A stretch of 64,000 nucleotides of DNA from Pseudomonadota bacterium. Lineage in GTDB: Bacteria; Pseudomonadota; Alphaproteobacteria; Acetobacterales; Acetobacteraceae. A program made the translations under genes and the position numbers. The notes beneath the pieces were generated by a model. The model ran no database searches. It saw only the letters and a program-made list of their open reading frames with translations, and was not told the origin of the DNA. Of this stretch, positions 60,377-64,000 are shown in pieces. Location of the stretch: NCBI GenBank assembly GCA_021781835.1, contig JAJXWD010000009.1, positions 23,339 through 87,338 on the forward strand, read 5' to 3'. How positions within the stretch are numbered: the first letter of the stretch is position 1; every line of letters begins with the position of its first letter.

Positions 60377-62530
60377 ATGTTCGACAAATATTTCCGCAAA
60401 GAGATGGAATGGGGCGGCAAGACGCTGATCCTGGAGACCGGCAAGGTCGCCCGCCAGGCGGATGGCGCGGTTGTCGCCTCTTATGGTGACAGCGTGGTGC
60501 TGGCCACCGTGGTCGGCGCCAAGGCCGCCAAGCCGGGGCAGGATTTCTTTCCGCTGACCGTGAATTACCAGGAGAAGTTCTATGCCGCCGGGCGTATTCC
60601 GGGCGGCTTCTTCAAGCGTGAAGGCCGGCCGACCGAGCGCGAGACGCTGGTGAGCCGCCTGATCGACCGCCCGATCCGTCCGCTGTTCCCCGAAGGGTTC
60701 CGGAACGAGGTGCAGGTGATTGTGACCGTGCTGAGCCACGATCTGGAAAACGACCCGGATGTGGTGGCGATGGTTGCGGCCTCGGCGGCGCTCACCCTCT
60801 CGGGCATTCCGTTCTTCGGCCCCGTGGGCGGCGCGCGCGTTGGCTATATCAATGGCCAGTATGTGCTGAACCCCACCGTCTCCGAGTGCGAGGAAAGCCA
60901 GCTCGACCTGATGGTGGCCGGCACCACCGAGGGCGTGCTGATGGTGGAATCGGAAGCTTCCGAGCTTTCGGAAGAGATCATGCTGGGCGCCGTGACCTTT
61001 GGTCATGCCGGGTTCCAGCCGGTCATCCAGGCGATCATCGAGCTGGCGGAAGTGGCGGCCAAGGAGCCTTGGGAGCTGACCGAGGAGTCCGAGGAGACCA
61101 AGACCCTCAAGCGCCGGGTGGACGAGCTGGCCCGCGGCGGCCTGACGGACGCCTACCAGGAAACCCAGAAGCAGGTGCGCTACGAAAAGATCGGCGCCGC
61201 CAAGAAGGCCGCGAGCGCCAAGCTGACCGAAGAGGGGCTGAACGCCGACGCCGCCAAGGGGCTGTTCAAGGAGCTCGAAGCCGACATCGTGCGTAACGCG
61301 ATTTTGGACACCGGCCTGCGCATCGATGGCCGCGACACCAAGACCGTGCGCCCGATTTTGGCCGAAGTGGGCGTGCTGCCCCGCACCCATGGCTCGGCTT
61401 TGTTCACCCGCGGCGAGACGCAGGCGCTGGTTGTCGCCACGCTGGGCACCGCGCAGGATGAGCAGGTGGTGGATGCCATCGAGGGTGAGTTCAAGGAGCA
61501 TTTCATGCTCCACTACAACTTCCCTCCGTTCTCGGTGGGTGAGACGGGCCGCATGGGCTCGCCCGGCCGCCGCGAGATTGGCCATGGCAAGCTGGCCTGG
61601 CGCGCCATTCACCCGCTGCTGCCCACCAAGGAAGCCTTCCCCTACACGCTGCGCGTGGTCTCGGAGATTACCGAGTCGAACGGCTCGTCCTCGATGGCGA
61701 CCGTGTGCGGCACCTCGCTGGCGCTGATGGATGCCGGTGTGCCGCTGGGCGCGCCGGTGGCGGGCATCGCCATGGGGCTGATCAAGGAGGACAAGGGCTT
61801 TGCCGTGCTCTCCGACATTCTGGGCGATGAGGATCATCTCGGCGACATGGACTTCAAGGTGGCCGGCACCGAGAAGGGCGTGACCTCGCTCCAGATGGAC
61901 ATCAAGATCACCTCGATCACCCCTGAGATCATGAAGATCGCGCTGGGTCAGGCCAAGGATGGGCGGTTGCACATTCTGGGCGAGATGGCCAAGGCCCTGA
62001 CCGGCTCGCGCGAGGGGGTTTCGGCCAATGCGCCCAAGATCGTGACCATTACCGTGCCCAAGGACAAGATCCGCGATGTGATCGGGACCGGGGGCAAGGT
62101 GATCCGCGAGATTGTTGAGCAGACGGGCGCCAAGATCGACATTAACGACGACGGCACCGTGAAGGTGGCGGCTTCGGATGACAAGAAGATCCAGGCGGCG
62201 ATCGACAAGATCAAGGGCATTGTGGCCGAGCCGGAAATTGGCGTGATCTACACCGGCAAGGTGGTGAAGACCGCTGATTTCGGCGCGTTCGTGAACTTCC
62301 TGGGCGCCAAGGATGGGCTGGTGCACATCTCCGAACTGGCCCAGGGCCGGGTTGCCAAGACCACCGACGTGGTGAAGCAGGGCGACGCGGTGAAGGTGAA
62401 GGTCATCGGGTTCGATGAGCGCGGCAAGGTGAAGCTTTCCATGCGCGTGGTTGACCAGGAGACGGGCGAGGACATCACCGACAAGGTTGGCGCCAAGAAG
62501 GCCCCGCGCAAGGACGACGCCGAGGACTAA
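60377..62530 (+). CDS. pnp: Polyribonucleotide nucleotidyltransferase (PNPase)
   Basis: 717 aa from the ATG at 60377. Two RNase PH domains (first ending near residue 220; second with [20 protein letters not shown] and [18 protein letters not shown]), then a KH domain ([20 protein letters not shown]) and an S1 domain ([20 protein letters not shown]) ending in RKDDAED. It degrades RNA phosphorolytically and works with the RNase E degradosome and Hfq. It is a single-gene unit here, with a structured leader and a three-part terminator behind it. Confidence 0.97.
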   Translation: MFDKYFRKEMEWGGKTLILETGKVARQADGAVVASYGDSVVLATVVGAKAAKPGQDFFPLTVNYQEKFYAAGRIPGGFFKREGRPTERETLVSRLIDRPIRPLFPEGFRNEVQVIVTVLSHDLENDPDVVAMVAASAALTLSGIPFFGPVGGARVGYINGQYVLNPTVSECEESQLDLMVAGTTEGVLMVESEASELSEEIMLGAVTFGHAGFQPVIQAIIELAEVAAKEPWELTEESEETKTLKRRVDELARGGLTDAYQETQKQVRYEKIGAAKKAASAKLTEEGLNADAAKGLFKELEADIVRNAILDTGLRIDGRDTKTVRPILAEVGVLPRTHGSALFTRGETQALVVATLGTAQDEQVVDAIEGEFKEHFMLHYNFPPFSVGETGRMGSPGRREIGHGKLAWRAIHPLLPTKEAFPYTLRVVSEITESNGSSSMATVCGTSLALMDAGVPLGAPVAGIAMGLIKEDKGFAVLSDILGDEDHLGDMDFKVAGTEKGVTSLQMDIKITSITPEIMKIALGQAKDGRLHILGEMAKALTGSREGVSANAPKIVTITVPKDKIRDVIGTGGKVIREIVEQTGAKIDINDDGTVKVAASDDKKIQAAIDKIKGIVAEPEIGVIYTGKVVKTADFGAFVNFLGAKDGLVHISELAQGRVAKTTDVVKQGDAVKVKVIGFDERGKVKLSMRVVDQETGEDITDKVGAKKAPRKDDAED

Positions 62531-62536
62531 GGTTTC

Positions 62537-62583
62537 AGACGTTTTTGAGGGGCGTGGGGACCTTTTTTCAAAAAGGTCCCCAC
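62537..62583 (+). terminator. Stop-associated flank and hairpin after pnp
   Basis: AGACGTTTTTGAGGGG (62537-62552) starts 6 nt after the pnp stop; hairpin GTGGGGACC-T6 (62554-62568) / A5-GGTCCCCAC (62570-62583). Confidence 0.72.
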
Positions 62584-62593
62584 CTCTTTATTT

Positions 62594-62634
62594 CCACTAA
62601 AAAAGCCGCCCCGTTTGGGGCGGCTTTTTTAATG
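62594..62634. terminator. Strong bidirectional terminator between pnp and the permease
   Basis: AAAAAAGCCGCCCC (62599-62612), loop GTTT, GGGGCGGCTTTTTT (62617-62630), extended by near-complementary CCACT/AATGG. Confidence 0.9.
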
Positions 62635-62641
62635 GAGTGAC

Positions 62642-62683
62642 GCGGGGGCTTTTTAAAAAAAGCCCCCGCCCCCAAAAACTTTT
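62642..62683 (-). terminator. Hairpin and CCCCCAAAAACTTTT flank after the APC permease
   Basis: GCGGGGGCTTTTT (62642-62654) pairs with AAAAAAAGCCCCCGC (62655-62669); flank at 62669-62683, 5 nt from the permease stop on the minus strand. Confidence 0.72.
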
Positions 62684-62688
62684 AAGAC

Positions 62689-64000
62689 TTAATTCTCCGC
62701 GCCCTTGAGGGCCTGTTCCTCGGCCACGATCTCGGCCGCGCGGGCCGCGATGTCGCCCTTGGTGATGGGCGGGCCAGGGAAGCGCGTACGCGCCACGCCA
62801 AACCAGATAACCGTGATCAACGCCAGCAGGCCGATGAGGTAGCTGACCAGAATGTCATTGGGCGGGCGCGTGCCGATATAGACCAGCAAAATGGCGCCCA
62901 GAACCGAAATGGCCGCCAACGGCTTGGAGAAGATACCCAGACGGAAGGGACCAAACTCCGTCCAGCTGCGCCCCTCGGCGAACAGCCCCGCCAGGATGGG
63001 CATGGCATAGGAAATATAGAGGAACATGGCGCACCCCGCCGCCAGCGCGCCGAAAGCCGGCGAATAGAGCGTGGAGGCAATGGCCAGAATGACCGTGAAC
63101 CAGATGGCATAGACCGGCGAGCGGTGCTTGTGGTCAACCTGCTTCAGCCATTGATGGCCAGGCAGCCCGCCATCACGCGAGAAGGCATAGACCATGCGCG
63201 AGGTGGAGGTGACACCCGCCAGGGCGCACAGGAAGTTGGACAGCACGATGCCGATATAGAGCACGTTCTTGAGCGCCACGGGCACGGCCATGCCGGCCAT
63301 CATGTTGAAGATGATGTTGGCGCCGTCGGCGGCGTTTTTGATGGGGTCGGGCAAGGCGACGACGAAGGACGCCGCCATGACCAGGCCAAAGACCAGCGAC
63401 CAGAAGATGGAGTTGAGGATGCCCTTGGGGACGTTGATGCGGGCATTCACGGTTTCTTCGGAGGTATGGGCCGAGCCGTCGAACCCGGTCATGGTGTAGA
63501 GGGGGTAGAGCAGCGCCAGCAGGAAGATATAGAAGATGTTGTTGCTGTGGGGCACGACATCGCCGCCGGGATCGCCCGAGAAATTATGGAACTGCACGAG
63601 GCGCGAGAAATCCCAGTGCGGGGTGGCGTAGAGCATGGTGATGGTGAGCAGGATGGCGACCACGAAAATGAGGTAGCCCGAGAAATCGATGAGCCTGGTG
63701 GTGGTCTTGATGCCGAAATGGTTGAGCAGGCCCTGGACCCCGGTGATCAGGATGACCGCCACGGTCTGCTGCCAAAAGCCCCAGGAGGAGGTGTCGATGT
63801 GGAAAATATTGCCCAGAATGAGGCCGTTAAACAGCGAATACACGCCGACATTGACCGAGCTGACCACGAAAATGAGACCGAGCAGGTTGAACCAGGCCGT
63901 GGCCCAGCCCCAGCCCCGCCCGCCCAAAATGGACGACCAGTGATAAAGCCCGCCCGCCGTGGGGAAAGCCGAGGCGATCTGGGCCATGGAGGCGCCAACC
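62689..64000 (-). CDS. APC-superfamily amino acid/polyamine permease, 5' end outside window
   Basis: At least 436 codons; the frame remains open at the window edge (VGASMAQIASAFPTAGGLYHW), and this region normally lies about 60-80 residues into the protein, so an ATG at 63985-63987 is internal. About ten hydrophobic segments are visible, with the APC motif SAFPTAGGLYHWSSILGGRGW and TGFDGSAHTSEETVNA. It resembles the amino-acid/choline/GABA (ACT) branch. The substrate is unknown; the amine oxidase and omega-aminotransferase in the window make GABA, putrescine or a similar amine reasonable guesses. Confidence 0.9.
   Translation of the reverse strand, partial: VGASMAQIASAFPTAGGLYHWSSILGGRGWGWATAWFNLLGLIFVVSSVNVGVYSLFNGLILGNIFHIDTSSWGFWQQTVAVILITGVQGLLNHFGIKTTTRLIDFSGYLIFVVAILLTITMLYATPHWDFSRLVQFHNFSGDPGGDVVPHSNNIFYIFLLALLYPLYTMTGFDGSAHTSEETVNARINVPKGILNSIFWSLVFGLVMAASFVVALPDPIKNAADGANIIFNMMAGMAVPVALKNVLYIGIVLSNFLCALAGVTSTSRMVYAFSRDGGLPGHQWLKQVDHKHRSPVYAIWFTVILAIASTLYSPAFGALAAGCAMFLYISYAMPILAGLFAEGRSWTEFGPFRLGIFSKPLAAISVLGAILLVYIGTRPPNDILVSYLIGLLALITVIWFGVARTRFPGPPITKGDIAARAAEIVAEEQALKGAEN

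Overview
The window reads as a GC-rich alphaproteobacterial chromosome segment, most likely Rhodospirillales and probably Acetobacteraceae-like. This is inferred from gene content: a CP4-like AroA next to cmk and a TIGR02300 protein, UbiK beside lgt/pgeF, a ferritin-VIT1 fusion (MbfA) and an alphaproteobacterial GluRS. No rRNA or tRNA gene, IS element, prophage or CRISPR array was seen. Most genes are housekeeping or central metabolism; the unusual content lies mainly between genes.

Layout. 1-13 kb: 3' part of an amine/amino-acid oxidase; a minus-strand block yfgM-bamB-der, gltX and two TPR proteins (one glycosyltransferase-like, one SEC-C/sulfotransferase); mbfA on plus; an XRE-cupin regulator; folD and purU; then a decayed sarcosine-oxidase-like relic. 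13-21 kb: a DUF2147 secreted protein divergent from a fatty-acid cluster (fadL, MerR regulator, thiolase, FadN-type multifunctional enzyme, acyl-CoA dehydrogenase). 21-27 kb: aroA-cmk, TIGR02300, aldehyde dehydrogenase and omega-aminotransferase. 27-30 kb: ahpC-ahpF-oxyR peroxide defence. 30-34 kb: sdhCDAB and a METTL20-like methyltransferase. 34.8-35.5 kb: an AT-rich gap of about 690 bp without a convincing gene. 35.5-40 kb: ubiK divergent from an overlapping operon hldD-lgt-midA-pgeF-lipoprotein. 40-45 kb: DUF486 protein, DmeF-like metal exporter, yceI-cytochrome b561-yceI, azoR and a divergent LysR. 45-52 kb: flavin monooxygenase, a large unrecognised protein paired with an ELM1 protein, an AstE-like deacylase and a sulfotransferase. 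52-55 kb: hfq-hflX-inositol phosphatase and an LpxR-like protein. 55-59 kb: a frameshifted APH kinase with a phospho-lyase-type aminotransferase, GntR and SDR. 59-64 kb: SCO protein, pnp and the start of an APC permease.

Two repeat systems thread through the intergenic space. The first is a motif of the form AAAGTTTTTGGGGG that follows a stop codon in the sense orientation, usually together with a hairpin whose stem contains T5-7/A5-7 (GGGGGCTTTTT..AAAAAGCCCCC). I count nine instances, including the two outer arms of three-part intergenic terminators. The second is a ~106-bp palindromic dispersed repeat with termini TAGAGCGGGAT...GATCTA, present in two full and four partial or degenerate copies, several of which supply the stop codons of flanking genes. 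These, the relic beside purU, the AT-rich gap and the frameshifted kinase operon are the items most worth a second look.

Functionally the window combines beta-oxidation feeding succinate dehydrogenase, peroxide and quinone stress defence, envelope maturation (Lgt, BamB, heptose epimerase, LpxR-like) and amine/amino-acid catabolism.
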